From an uncultured Campylobacter sp. (GTDB lineage Bacteria; Campylobacterota; Campylobacteria; Campylobacterales; Campylobacteraceae), in contig NZ_CALBWL010000061.1 of the NCBI RefSeq assembly GCF_937973075.1, forward strand, positions 27,709 through 91,708: 64,000 nucleotides of DNA. Direction: 5' to 3'. This document shows, one piece after another, positions 30,040 to 39,737 of the stretch; position 1 is the first letter of the stretch, and each line of letters begins with the position of its first letter. The notes beneath the pieces were generated by a model. That model had not been told where the DNA came from, ran no database searches, and saw only the letters and a list, made by a program, of their open reading frames with translations. A program made the position numbers and the translations under genes.

Positions 30040-30797
30040 TAAATTTGCGGGAAGCTTTAAATTCTGACGCGGTCTTTGCATTGTAAATTTAAAGCCCGTC
30101 GCAGCCTGGGTAATTGCAGGCTGGAGCGGTACGCAAAGCGCGCTTTTGCGGGCTAAGGATTGCTGTAATGATTTTGAAGTAAGTGATTTTTGGATAAACG
30201 AATCTGTGCTAGTCGCGATTTTAAATTTAAACTGGCTATCGCGTCGCATGCTTTTCATTCGTGCGATTTTGCTTCCACATAGCTTTTAAGCGCGCGCTCG
30301 GCTAAATTTCGTGCGTTTTAAATTTAAAAATTGGACTTGGTGCGCTTAGCCCTTTCAAAACAGATCCTACGGTACATTTAGCATGGTTTCAAGCTCTTAA
30401 ATTTGACGAACCATTTTGTTGCCGTTAAAAGTTACGCTAGTAAGCTGCCTTGCCGCCTGTAAAATTTTATCTAACGCCGTTTACCTACTAAAACCTTATC
30501 GGCGCCGTTTCATTTCCCTCTAAAATATTTGCCTAAAATAAAATTCTGCCCCGCCGCGTAGCGAAATTTTACCTGCGCCAACTTTGAAATTTTACTTTCA
30601 GCTGTTATTAAATCTCTTTCGCACCGATAAGATTTAGCTCGCGTTACTTTAAATTTTTGCTCCATTCCTAGGCTACAGTTTTTACTCACGCTTGTTTTTT
30701 AATCCCGCCCATATTTGCACCTAAAATAAGAGTTGTGTTACTTTATGAAATTAAATTTTTAACTTAACATTATTTTAAGCTCAATAAAAGAGAAAAT
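30040..30797. other. Gene-free spacer carA to response regulator
   Basis: Over 700 bases without a supportable frame on either strand. Many AAATTT/GAATTT-type words interrupt C-rich segments. The last 80 bases are strongly A/T-rich (TTAACTTAACATTATTTTAAG) and probably contain the promoter of the response-regulator gene, but I cannot pick a single -10. Confidence 0.55.
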
Positions 30798-30839
30798 TTG
30801 AAAGAATTTCGTTTGAAATTTCGCCTTGAGGGGTCTGCT

Positions 30840-31523
30840 ATGAGCTGCGCTTTAAAAGAGCTGGACGTCTTGCTAGTCGAGGATGATACTAAATTACTAG
30901 CCTCGCTACATAAGGCGTTTGAGGGTATTTTTAACAACGTTTACAATGCCCAAAACGGGCTTGAAGGTGTGAAAAAATTCAAAAAATTTAGCCCTAATCT
31001 CGTCATTACCGACATTCTAATGCCGATTGAAGATGGGCTAGCGATGATACGTCAGATCAAGCAGATCTTTCCGCATGCCCCTATCGTGGTGCTTAGTGGC
31101 TTCAGTAGGGAGGAGCAGTTAAAAGGCGTTATGGAGATTGGCGTCGAGCGGTATTACTTTAAGCCGGTAGATATCGCCGCATTTGCGCTAGAGATAAGTG
31201 CACTGATGAAGTCTAAGCTGGACTCTGTGCGAGTCGTAAATATGGGCGCAGGCTACGTATTTGACGGGCTTCGCCGTATTTTGTTGAAGGATGGCGAGCA
31301 GATCGTGCTTACTAAAAAGGAGCTTTCTTTTGTCTCGCTGCTAGCCAGTCGCGTGGGCGAGCTGGTGCTTTACGAGGAGATCAAGCGTTACGTCTGGACT
31401 GAAGGAGCCGTGAGTGATACGGCGCTTCGCACCTTCGTCAAGCGTATCCGCGATAAAGTGGGAGACGAAATCATAAAAAATGTCCCAAGCCTGGGATACA
31501 AGATCGAGCTTGAGCCTGCTTAA
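30840..31523 (+). CDS. OmpR-family response regulator (orphan)
   Basis: 227 residues from ATG 30840, preceded by GAGGGG; a TTG at 30798 is the upstream alternative. The receiver domain has the acidic pair Asp15/Asp16, phosphoacceptor Asp58 in NLVITDILMP and Lys in ERYYFKPVD. The C-terminal winged helix is LTKKELSFVSLLASRVGELVLYEEIKRYVWTE...DTALRTFVKRIRDKVGDEIIKNVPSLGYKIE. No histidine kinase gene is adjacent, and gene-free DNA lies on both sides. Target genes unknown. Confidence 0.9.
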   Translation: MSCALKELDVLLVEDDTKLLASLHKAFEGIFNNVYNAQNGLEGVKKFKKFSPNLVITDILMPIEDGLAMIRQIKQIFPHAPIVVLSGFSREEQLKGVMEIGVERYYFKPVDIAAFALEISALMKSKLDSVRVVNMGAGYVFDGLRRILLKDGEQIVLTKKELSFVSLLASRVGELVLYEEIKRYVWTEGAVSDTALRTFVKRIRDKVGDEIIKNVPSLGYKIELEPA

Positions 31524-31801
31524 ATTCCGTCGCTTTTTTGCCGCTTTGTAATTTACGGAATTGCACTCGTAAAATTTTGCGTCGAAATATGCCGCGATTA
31601 ATGCGGAGCGAGACAGAATTCCGCGCTCAAAGCGCAACAGATTAAAATTTTACGCTCATCCAAAATTTGCTAAATTTGACTTGATAAAATTTAGCCTCTC
31701 AAGCTTTTCAAAAACTTCTTTGCTTAAAAGCCCAAACTAAAAATTTCTTGCTAAAATATCGCAAAATTCCGCGTTCTGCAGATCGCTCTAAAGGATTTGT
31801 T

Positions 31802-34711
31802 TTGAAAAATTTGCCCTCTAAAAATCTCTTTGTCTACACCAGCTCGCGTGCGCTACGCGCGGCGCTGCAAAACGAGAGCGGCGGCGTGCTGGCGCCTAGG
31901 ATTACTTTGGCGGAATTCTACGAAAAGGCGCTTTTTGTACCGGATCTTGTCGCTTGCGGCGAGATAGACCGCGCGCTTTTTATGAAGCAGGCGGTGAGCG
32001 AGAGCAAGCGCGCAGGCGAGAGGCTTAAATTTCCTAGCGAGCTTTACGAGTTTATGCGTAACCGTGAGTATCTTTTCGGCTTTTTCAAGGAGCTTGCGAC
32101 GGAGCGTGTGAGTATCGATGCGCTCGATCTTAGTGACACTTACACGTGGTATGTCGAGCATTTTGAAATTCTGCGAGAGCTAGCGGGGGCGTATGCAAGG
32201 ATTCTGCGCGAGCATGGATTTTACGACGAGATCACGCTGCCCGCGCTTTATGAGATAAATAAGTCCTACTTGCGCGGCTTTGAGCGCATAGAAATCAAAA
32301 TCGACGGCAATCCTAGCGCATTTGAGTTCGAGATTTTTAAGCGCGCTGCGGAGCTTAGCGAGGTTGTGTTGAGCTTTAGAGCCACGACTTTAAATTCTAA
32401 GCCCGTGCGCGCGGTGGAGGAGCTTTGCGGCATAAGTTTAGAGTTAGGTTTTGCATACTGCGTAAATCTTGGTACGGGTGAAATTTTAAGCCGCGAGCCG
32501 CTAAGCGTGGGCGGAGCGGTCGTGTGTAGAGGCTTTGAGCTGCGAAGCTTGCAGGCTAGCTACGTTTTTGAAAAAATTTCATCTTTCGTGCGCGCGGGCA
32601 TTGCGCCGGAGCGCATCGCGGTGATTTTGCCCGACGAGAGCTTTGCCGGCACACTGCGGCTTTACGACGAGCGCATCGCAAGGGCTCGTGGCTCGCACCG
32701 CATGTTAAATTTTGCGATGGGAGAGAAGCTTAAAGATAGCCTATTTTACGTAACGCTAGAGAAAATTTCGCAGTGCTTAAAAGAAGCGCGCATGCCGAAA
32801 TTTGGCGTAGATTACCGCACATTAAAAAGCCCGGACGGAGAATTTTTGGATACGGGGGATTCCGCGATACAGCAAAATTTAGCGCTTGGGAATTTCGCTT
32901 TGGAGAATTCTATTTCACAAAATTTTGCACAGCAAAATTCCGCGTTTGATTTCGAAATTTTTTCAAATTCTAAAGCGGATTTAAATTTTATGTCTGCGGG
33001 GGCGTTTGAAAATACGGAAAATTTTGAAATTCTGCGCGAAATTTCGGCAGAACGCATGCATAGTGCGGAGGAGCAAAGCTTTTCGGTAGAGTTTGCAGAG
33101 TTGCAAGAGCCCTTAGAGTGTTCGCAGCAGCGCGATTATTCGGTTAGCGCAAAACAGCAAGAGCTTTTAAAGCAGCAAGAGAGCCTACGACACTCTATGC
33201 AACTTGAGCATATAAAGCTTGAGGAAGAAGACGGGCATTCAAAAAGTCCTAAACAGCGCGATCGCTTTAGGCGCTCTAAAATACGCGAGGGCGCAGATGA
33301 GTATCCGCAGCGCCCAAACCCACAGGAGCTTGATCTGTTTTTTGCAAGTGTGGGCGTGGATGAAGCGCTTTTTGGCGAGTTCGCGCGCGATTTTGCAAAG
33401 CAAGTAAGCTTCGAGCATTTTGAAGCGCTAATTACCAAGCTCGCCTGTTTACCTAAAATTAGCGACGCGCTGCTACAAGAAAAGCTAAAAGAGCCGCTAT
33501 ATCTAATTAAAATTTTACTTCGAAAATTTAAGGACGAAAACCTAAGCTTAGGCAATCTGATCGATCTTTTTTTATTAGAAATTTCGCGCATCAAGCTCGA
33601 TGATGTTCGTGGTGGAAAGGTCACGGTAATGGGGCTTTTAGAGAGCCGCGGGCTGCAATTTGACGGCGTGATAATCCCTGATTTTAACGATGATCTGGTG
33701 CCTAAGCGCAGTAGCGGAGAGATGTTTTTAAACTCCGCTTTGCGCGCTAGAGCAGGGCTCATCAGCCACGCAGACCGCGAAAATTTACAAAGATTTTACT
33801 ACGACGGCTTGCTAAGAGGCGCTAAAAAAAGCGCGATTTGCTATCTGCAAAGCGTCGAGAAATTGCCTTCGCGGTTTTTGAGAAGCTTTGAAGTGCAACA
33901 AGACGCGGAATTTTCGCAGGAGGATTATTTGCGGCTTTTTGGGAGAGAGGAATTTAAGCCCGCCTTATGCGGACAAGAAGATCCCGTGGCTCGCCATGAT
34001 TTTTTTGCCGAGGAGCTGTCGTTTTCGCGGCTGGATACGTTTTTGGAATGCAAGAGGAAGTATTATTACCGCTACGTTTTCGGGCTGAGGGAGGGGCTAA
34101 AATTTGGCGAGGACAATGCGCTTTTAGGCAAAATTTTGCATACGAGTTTTCAGCGTTTATATGAGCGAGCGGGGATAAAATTTAGCATGGAAAAATTCCG
34201 CTCTATTTATTCGCAGCTTGCGCGAGAAGCGGGCATCGCGCGCTTTGATGCGGAGCTTGAGCTAAAATCGGTAGAAAAGCTAGCTAGGCTTTTGGAAGGG
34301 CATGAGCAAATTTGGAGCTTTAGCGGTAGTGAAGTATCGCTAAAAGGCGAGCTTGACGGGGTGCGACTGAGCGGGCGGATCGACCGCATCGACGAAGACA
34401 AGACAGGGCGGAAGTTCATCATCGATTACAAACGTGGTTCAGCTAAAAAGCATATGGAAAAATTTCAGCTTACATTTTATCGTGCGCTTTTAGCCCAGGA
34501 GTGCGAATGCGCCTATCTATCGCTAAAAGACTGTGCGTTTGCGGCTCCTGGCGATAAAACGCCTAGCTTAGAAAATCTGCGCGAGACGTTAAGCTCTATC
34601 GGCAAGGAATTTGCAAGCGAGGTCGCTTTTACGCGCACGGAAGCGGTGCAAAGCTGCGAATACTGCGATTATAAAATCATTTGCAAGGGGCAGATTGATG
34701 GCAAAATTTGA
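31802..34711 (+). CDS. addB: AddB-type helicase-nuclease subunit with PD-(D/E)XK nuclease
   Basis: About 969 residues from TTG 31802 (AAGGA at 31791-31795). AddB pairs with AddA for double-strand break end-processing. The C-terminal RecB-like nuclease has SFSRLDTFLECKRKYYYRY, LKGELDGVRLSGRIDRIDED and FIIDYKRGSA (catalytic D...DYK). Cysteines in LECKRK and in SCEYCDYKIICKG form the iron-sulfur clasp expected of AddB. An UvrD-like inactive helicase core precedes it. Residues about 345-510 are a Gln/Ser/Asn/Glu-rich low-complexity insertion. Overlaps addA by 14 bases. Synteny with C. jejuni addB-addA-rplM-rpsI-cadF. Confidence 0.88.
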   Translation: MKNLPSKNLFVYTSSRALRAALQNESGGVLAPRITLAEFYEKALFVPDLVACGEIDRALFMKQAVSESKRAGERLKFPSELYEFMRNREYLFGFFKELATERVSIDALDLSDTYTWYVEHFEILRELAGAYARILREHGFYDEITLPALYEINKSYLRGFERIEIKIDGNPSAFEFEIFKRAAELSEVVLSFRATTLNSKPVRAVEELCGISLELGFAYCVNLGTGEILSREPLSVGGAVVCRGFELRSLQASYVFEKISSFVRAGIAPERIAVILPDESFAGTLRLYDERIARARGSHRMLNFAMGEKLKDSLFYVTLEKISQCLKEARMPKFGVDYRTLKSPDGEFLDTGDSAIQQNLALGNFALENSISQNFAQQNSAFDFEIFSNSKADLNFMSAGAFENTENFEILREISAERMHSAEEQSFSVEFAELQEPLECSQQRDYSVSAKQQELLKQQESLRHSMQLEHIKLEEEDGHSKSPKQRDRFRRSKIREGADEYPQRPNPQELDLFFASVGVDEALFGEFARDFAKQVSFEHFEALITKLACLPKISDALLQEKLKEPLYLIKILLRKFKDENLSLGNLIDLFLLEISRIKLDDVRGGKVTVMGLLESRGLQFDGVIIPDFNDDLVPKRSSGEMFLNSALRARAGLISHADRENLQRFYYDGLLRGAKKSAICYLQSVEKLPSRFLRSFEVQQDAEFSQEDYLRLFGREEFKPALCGQEDPVARHDFFAEELSFSRLDTFLECKRKYYYRYVFGLREGLKFGEDNALLGKILHTSFQRLYERAGIKFSMEKFRSIYSQLAREAGIARFDAELELKSVEKLARLLEGHEQIWSFSGSEVSLKGELDGVRLSGRIDRIDEDKTGRKFIIDYKRGSAKKHMEKFQLTFYRALLAQECECAYLSLKDCAFAAPGDKTPSLENLRETLSSIGKEFASEVAFTRTEAVQSCEYCDYKIICKGQIDGKI

Positions 34712-37616
34712 AAATTATCTGGCGCTTGAAGCGAGCGCAGGCAGCGGCAAGACCTTCAATCTCGCGGTCAGGTTCATCGAGCTGGTGCTAAAAGGCGAGC
34801 CGATCAATGAAATTTTAGCGCTTACCTTTACTAAAAAAGCGGCTGCTGAGATGAAAACGCGTATCGTGGAGAAATTTCAAAATTTGCTGCTTTTGCAGGA
34901 TGGCTCGCTAAAGCCTAGCGCCGAGCTGGAGCAAATTTGTGCTGATTTGGGGCTAAGCGTGGATGAGGTTATGGCGGCTCAAGAGCGGCTGAGCCCAAAA
35001 TATTTAAGCGAAAGCTTAAATATTTTTACCTTTGATGCGTTTTTTGCAAAAGCTCTGCGCTCTTTTGCGCTAAACAGCGGCATTGACCCAAGCTTTGAAA
35101 ACGATGAAGGGATTTTGGGTGTGCAGCAGGCGGCGTTTTTAGGCGCGATTTGTAAAAACGAAGCGCTACTAAGAGAGGTCGTGGACTACGTAAGCGACTC
35201 AGGAATGACAAAGGGCGAGTTTTTAAATAGCTTACAAAGCATTTGGAGAGGCGATATAAGCATAAATCCGCCCACACTTCCCGCAAGCTCCGCGCTAGCA
35301 GAGATAAATGAAATTTTATCCCACTTGCAAAAAGCGGCGAGAGATGCGGGCGTAAGCGCTGGAGCCGTAAATGGGCTAAGCCCTGTTAGCGATCTTTCAA
35401 AATTATCCTCTGGTTTCATTCTTTCGGCTCTTGCTAACGGCAGTTTCGATTATCCGCGCTCGCAGCTTAAAAAAATTTCGCATTTTGACGGCAAGTTAGC
35501 AAGGCTAAAAGACGCCATAGCTCGCGAAATAGCGTGGATGGATGCGACATATGCGGCTAAGCTGGCAGGACTAATTAAAATTTATGCCGAAGCACTTAAA
35601 TCGGTGCAGCGCAAAAGCGGCAAGCTCACGTTCGGCGATATCACCGCAGCCGTGCACTCGCTGCTAAATCCGAGTGCAGAGGCGTCGCGGGGCAACCGCG
35701 AGCTTTTGTATTTCAGGCTCGATTCTAAAATCACGCATATTTTAATAGACGAATTCCAAGATACCGACATTTGCCAGTATGAAATCATGCTGCCGCTAAT
35801 CTCCGAGGCGCTTGCCGGCAAAGGGGCGGAAGAGCGCTGCGGTAGCTTTTTTTACGTAGGCGATAAAAAACAGAGCATCTATAAATTTCGCGGCGCAGAG
35901 AGAAAAATTTTTGATATTTTGCGCGAGCAGTTTAGTCAAATCAAAACGCAGAGCCTGCCACGCAATTATCGCAGCTTAAAACTTATCGTAAAATTTGTAA
36001 ATGAGATCTTGCGCGATCAATTCGCAGCTTATGAAGATCAAATCGCAGCAAATAAGCTAGATAGCGATCTGCCCGCTTCGGTGCTGCAAAAAATCAAGGA
36101 TTATCCTCTTTCTCATCCACAAATGCCACTATTTGAGGCGCAAAGCGACGATTACGGCTATGTAGCAGCGTTTTCATACGACGACGTGCTAAAGGGGGCT
36201 GTGGAGCAAGCGCGCAGACTTGTTGAGGAGTGCGGCGTAAGAGCTGATGATATAGCGATTTTATGTTGGAAAAACGAGCATGTAAGCGCGCTAAAAGAGA
36301 TGCTATCGGAATTTTGCGAGGTGTGTAGCGGCTCAAATAAGGCCCTGCGTTGCAGCGAGCAGGTAAATGCCGTAATTCAGTACGCGAAATTTTGCGTAGG
36401 TGGCGATGAAATTTATCTGCGAAATGCCGAAGTGATTTTGGGTAGGCGGCTTAAAAAAATAGCGGTTGATCTGCATAAAAACGCGCAAAAAACGGCGGAA
36501 TTTATCGCTAGTGCGTTGAAATTAAATTTCGTCGATCCGGATCTGCTGCTATTTTTCGAGACGCTGGCAAAATTTAATAGTTTTAGCGAGTATCTGTTTG
36601 CAAACGACGAAACGGAGGTATTTGTCAAGGAACAAAGCGGCATTAAAATTATGACCGTGCATAAGTCCAAGGGGCTTCAGTTCCCACACGTAATCGTTTG
36701 CGACCGCATCGGGGGAAAAGATCGGGGCGAGAGCTCAAAGCTCGCGACGGACTATGATTTCGCCACGCATAAGTGGAGGATTTTTTATAAATTTGCGAGC
36801 AGAAAGAGCCTGGATACGGAATTTGCAGCATTAATGGATGAAAACGATCGCTCTGCGCATGAAGAGGATATAAATAAGCTCTATGTGGCATTTACCCGCG
36901 CCGAACGCTCGCTCGTAATCGTAAAACGCTCCGAGGCAAAAATAGATCAATACAATTATAGCTTTTTTTCGCCTTACGCCAAAAAGACCAAAGGCGCGGG
37001 CGTCGTGGAGTGGCTGGATATCCCGGATTTTCAATACGGCTACGTAATCCCAAGCTCCGTAAAATCAGAAGAGCAGCCACCGCGTAAAAAGATCGCGCTC
37101 GTAGCGGGCGAGCTTCAAGGCGCGCAAGAAAAAGCAGGCGGCGGCGAAACGGAGGCGCTAAGCGCGATATATTTCGGCGAGGCGCTGCACTATGCTCTGG
37201 AGATGAGCGAAAGCTTTACGGCAGATGAAATTTTGCGAGGAGTGAGTCTTGCAAGAGGTCGCTACGCCAAATTTTTAAATGATGCGGATTTTGAAAATAT
37301 CGCGACGCGGGCGCTAGGATTAAGCAAAAACGAGGAATTTTTAGCTCTGATAAGAGGCGCTCAAGCTTATAAAGAGATGCCGATCAAAAGCGCGGAGGGT
37401 GATCTTTTGCGCGTGGATTTGGCGTGCTTTGGGCAGGATGAAATTTTGCTTTTTGATTACAAAAGCTCCGAAAAATACCTCGCGCAAAACAAAGCTCAAG
37501 TGGCGCGGTATAAAAGCGTGATCCGCGAGTTTTATCCGCATGCGCGAGTGCGCGCCTTTGTGCTGGCTCTCGAAGCTGCGGGCGCTAAGCTGATCGAAGT
37601 AAATGAAGAGGGATAA
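34698..37616 (+). CDS. addA: AddA-type UvrD/RecB helicase-nuclease
   Basis: 972 residues; the start ATG 34698 lies inside the addB 3' end and gives MAKFENYLALEASAGSGKTFNLA. SF1 helicase motifs in order: Walker A ASAGSGKT, ILALTFTKKAAAEMKTRI (Ia), ILIDEFQDTDICQYEI (II), FYVGDKKQSIYKFRGAE (III), IMTVHKSKGLQFPHVIVCDR (V) and KLYVAFTRAERSLVIVKR (VI). The C-terminal nuclease carries LRVDLACFGQDEILLFDYKSSEKY. With AddB it unwinds and resects broken DNA ends for RecA loading. Confidence 0.93.
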   Translation: MAKFENYLALEASAGSGKTFNLAVRFIELVLKGEPINEILALTFTKKAAAEMKTRIVEKFQNLLLLQDGSLKPSAELEQICADLGLSVDEVMAAQERLSPKYLSESLNIFTFDAFFAKALRSFALNSGIDPSFENDEGILGVQQAAFLGAICKNEALLREVVDYVSDSGMTKGEFLNSLQSIWRGDISINPPTLPASSALAEINEILSHLQKAARDAGVSAGAVNGLSPVSDLSKLSSGFILSALANGSFDYPRSQLKKISHFDGKLARLKDAIAREIAWMDATYAAKLAGLIKIYAEALKSVQRKSGKLTFGDITAAVHSLLNPSAEASRGNRELLYFRLDSKITHILIDEFQDTDICQYEIMLPLISEALAGKGAEERCGSFFYVGDKKQSIYKFRGAERKIFDILREQFSQIKTQSLPRNYRSLKLIVKFVNEILRDQFAAYEDQIAANKLDSDLPASVLQKIKDYPLSHPQMPLFEAQSDDYGYVAAFSYDDVLKGAVEQARRLVEECGVRADDIAILCWKNEHVSALKEMLSEFCEVCSGSNKALRCSEQVNAVIQYAKFCVGGDEIYLRNAEVILGRRLKKIAVDLHKNAQKTAEFIASALKLNFVDPDLLLFFETLAKFNSFSEYLFANDETEVFVKEQSGIKIMTVHKSKGLQFPHVIVCDRIGGKDRGESSKLATDYDFATHKWRIFYKFASRKSLDTEFAALMDENDRSAHEEDINKLYVAFTRAERSLVIVKRSEAKIDQYNYSFFSPYAKKTKGAGVVEWLDIPDFQYGYVIPSSVKSEEQPPRKKIALVAGELQGAQEKAGGGETEALSAIYFGEALHYALEMSESFTADEILRGVSLARGRYAKFLNDADFENIATRALGLSKNEEFLALIRGAQAYKEMPIKSAEGDLLRVDLACFGQDEILLFDYKSSEKYLAQNKAQVARYKSVIREFYPHARVRAFVLALEAAGAKLIEVNEEG

Positions 37617-37695
37617 AATTTTAAAGCTTAGATGGAATTTGAGTGCAGACAGATTAAAAATAGCTTAAATTAAGCTATACGTAAGGATATTTCTA

Positions 37696-37701
37696 TATAA
37701 T
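37696..37701 (+). promoter_or_regulatory. -10 element (TATAAT) of rplM-rpsI promoter
   Basis: TATAAT preceded by an A/T-rich TTAAGCTATACGTAAGGATATTTC-like stretch, 31 bases before the rplM ATG. Strong promoter expected for ribosomal proteins. Confidence 0.72.
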
Positions 37702-37731
37702 CACAGCTCAAATTTTAATAAGGCGGAAACC

Positions 37732-38157
37732 ATGACAGAAATTACAAAGCCTAGCGAAGTTAAGCGCGACTGGGTCGTTATCGACGCGACCGACAAAAGA
37801 TTCGGTAGGATGCTTACCGAAGTTGCGGTATTGCTACGCGGCAAACACAAACCAAGCTACACTCCAAACGTGGATTGCGGAGACTACGTCGTTATCATCA
37901 ACGCTTCAAAAGCCGTATTTACCGGCAATAACAAAGGCGACGATAAACTTTATCACAGCTACTCGGGCTATTTCGGAAGCGTAAAGAGCGTGAAATTTCA
38001 AGACCTGCTTAAAAACAATCCTGCAAAGCTCTACAGACTTGCGGTTCGCGGCATGCTTCCTAAGACGAAGCTCGGCAAGGCGATGATCAAAAAGCTATTC
38101 GTATATGAAGGCGGCGAGCACCCTCATACTGCGCAAACAACTAAAAAAGGAAAATAA
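37732..38157 (+). CDS. rplM: 50S ribosomal protein L13
   Basis: 141 residues. Conserved segments are [59 protein letters not shown] and [30 protein letters not shown]. Directly followed by rpsI after two bases, the usual L13-S9 operon. RBS GGCGGA precedes the ATG. Confidence 0.98.
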   Translation: MTEITKPSEVKRDWVVIDATDKRFGRMLTEVAVLLRGKHKPSYTPNVDCGDYVVIINASKAVFTGNNKGDDKLYHSYSGYFGSVKSVKFQDLLKNNPAKLYRLAVRGMLPKTKLGKAMIKKLFVYEGGEHPHTAQTTKKGK

Positions 38158-38159
38158 TC

Positions 38160-38549
38160 ATGGCGACAATTTATGCAACCGGAAAGAGAAAAACTGCCGT
38201 AGCTAAGGTTTGGGTAAAACCTGGAAGCGGCAAGATCGTAGTAAACGGTATGGATCTAAATACCTGGCTAGGCGGTCACGAAGCGATCAAACTAAGGGTC
38301 GTTCAGCCGCTTTTGGCGACTAAACAAGAAACCTCGATGGATATTACCGCGCAGACTTTGGGCGGCGGATATTCGGCCCAGGCGGATGCGCTAAAGCACG
38401 GAATTTCAAAAGCGCTTGCCGCAATGGATAAGGATTTTAGAGCGGCTCTTAAGCCAAAAGGTCTGCTAACTCGCGATAGCCGTGTGGTCGAGCGAAAGAA
38501 ATTCGGTCGCCGCAAAGCGCGTAGAAGTCCGCAGTTCTCTAAGAGATAA
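38160..38549 (+). CDS. rpsI: 30S ribosomal protein S9
   Basis: 129 residues: [25 protein letters not shown] at the start, [24 protein letters not shown] in the middle, and the basic tail ending [18 protein letters not shown], whose final residues reach the P site of the ribosome. Two bases separate it from rplM. Confidence 0.98.
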   Translation: MATIYATGKRKTAVAKVWVKPGSGKIVVNGMDLNTWLGGHEAIKLRVVQPLLATKQETSMDITAQTLGGGYSAQADALKHGISKALAAMDKDFRAALKPKGLLTRDSRVVERKKFGRRKARRSPQFSKR

Positions 38550-38556
38550 TGTTTTT

Positions 38557-38590
38557 TACAAATTTGTGGCGAAATTGTCGCAAATTTGTA
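38557..38590. other. Long imperfect hairpin between rpsI and cadF
   Basis: TACAAATTTG-TG-GCGA pairs with TCGCAAATTTGTA across loop AATTG. It is preceded by TTTTTT but not followed by a T run, so it is not a classical terminator for rpsI. It may stabilise or attenuate the transcript. AAATTT is in both arms. Confidence 0.55.
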
Positions 38591-38648
38591 AATTCTTTAA
38601 AAATTTTATGGTAATATCGAATTACAACTTTATTTGAAAGGATGTTTA

Positions 38649-39671
38649 ATGAAGAAAGTTCTACTTGCATTAAGCTTGTGTGCATCCGGCGCATTGTTTG
38701 CTAGCGATGCTGATTATCACTGGGAGATTACCCCTACTGTTGGCGGAATGACTCATGAGGGAAATATGGATTTAGATTCGAATTTTATGTTCGGTCTACG
38801 CCTTGCTAAAAACCTACAGAATTCATTCATTGATCAATTAGAGGCAGGTTTCGATTACTCTCGTCATATCGGGGTAGAGGATCTAGCTTACAGAGCCGGC
38901 AATGCTAAGCCTAGCGCTAGATACTACCACATCAATGCTGTAAAAGACTTGGTAAATTTCACCGATAATTTCAAATTATACGGCTTGCTAGGTCTTGGAT
39001 ATATGGATTACACTAAAGACGTTTACAACGATGGCGACCAAGATAGCGGCTTCGGTCAATACGGCTTGGGTCTAAAATACTATATCACCGACAACTTCGC
39101 TACAAAGCTTGAAGCACGCGATGCTATCAGATTTGACGACGGCAACCACGTATTGTTCTATACTCTAGGCTTTGCGGTTGATTTTGGCAAGAGATATGCT
39201 GACGCAGCTCCAGCTGCCGCTCCGGCTCCTACAGGCTGCAAAGACGCAGATAACGACGGCGTATGCGATAATGTCGATAGATGCCCAGGCACGCCTGCCG
39301 GCGTAGTTGTTGATGAATACGGCTGCGAGAAGGTTATTAGATTAAATTTGGGCGTAAATTTCGCTACAGATAGCTCAAAAATTTCCCCTGAGTTTATGAA
39401 CCAGATCAAAAACGTAAGCGACGTGCTAGTGGCTCACCCTGATTACAAAGTAATTCTAGAGGGTCACACCGATAGCACCGGTTCGAATGCATATAATCAA
39501 AAGCTTTCCGAGCGCAGAGCTGCTGCTGTTGGAGGTGCGCTTAAGAGCTTCGGCGTAGATGCCAGCAGAATCACCACTGTAGGATACGGCGAGACTAAGC
39601 CTATCGCTACAAACGCTACTAAAGCAGGCCGCGCTCAAAATAGACGCGTTGATGCTAAATTTAGAAAATAA
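38649..39671 (+). CDS. cadF: CadF-type outer-membrane protein, OmpA family
   Basis: 340 residues; ATG 38649 follows AAAGGATG and gives signal peptide MKKVLLALSLCASGALFAS. An 8-strand-type barrel (residues about 18-185) is followed by an Ala/Pro hinge, a thrombospondin type 3-like calcium motif (CKDADNDGVCDNVDRCPGTPAG), and a C-terminal OmpA peptidoglycan-binding domain (VILEGHTDSTGSNAYNQKLSERRAAAV...QNRRVDAKF). The place next to rpsI and the similarity to CadF (EITPTVGG..EGNMDLD, YNQKLSERRA, TVGYGE) identify it. The C. jejuni fibronectin-binding FRLS position reads YYIT here. A strong terminator follows. Confidence 0.88.
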   Translation: MKKVLLALSLCASGALFASDADYHWEITPTVGGMTHEGNMDLDSNFMFGLRLAKNLQNSFIDQLEAGFDYSRHIGVEDLAYRAGNAKPSARYYHINAVKDLVNFTDNFKLYGLLGLGYMDYTKDVYNDGDQDSGFGQYGLGLKYYITDNFATKLEARDAIRFDDGNHVLFYTLGFAVDFGKRYADAAPAAAPAPTGCKDADNDGVCDNVDRCPGTPAGVVVDEYGCEKVIRLNLGVNFATDSSKISPEFMNQIKNVSDVLVAHPDYKVILEGHTDSTGSNAYNQKLSERRAAAVGGALKSFGVDASRITTVGYGETKPIATNATKAGRAQNRRVDAKFRK

Positions 39672-39690
39672 TCTTTTCTAGATCCACATA

Positions 39691-39716
39691 AGCGGAGCTT
39701 CGGCTCCGCTTTTTTT
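39691..39716 (+). terminator. Strong intrinsic terminator after cadF
   Basis: Perfect 8-bp stem AGCGGAGC/GCTCCGCT with tetraloop TTCG, followed by TTTTTT. Separates cadF from the phosphatase gene. Confidence 0.92.
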
Positions 39717-39737
39717 ATATCCAAATTAAATTTTAAA

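Noticed and set aside
33136..33762. 208-residue Ser/Arg-rich frame antisense to addB
   Set aside because: Mirror of the low-complexity coding strand; addB has clear conserved motifs on the plus strand.
39241..39310. Cys/Asp repeat in the CadF-like protein taken as a separate metal-binding peptide
   Set aside because: It is a thrombospondin type 3-like linker within the OmpA-family protein.
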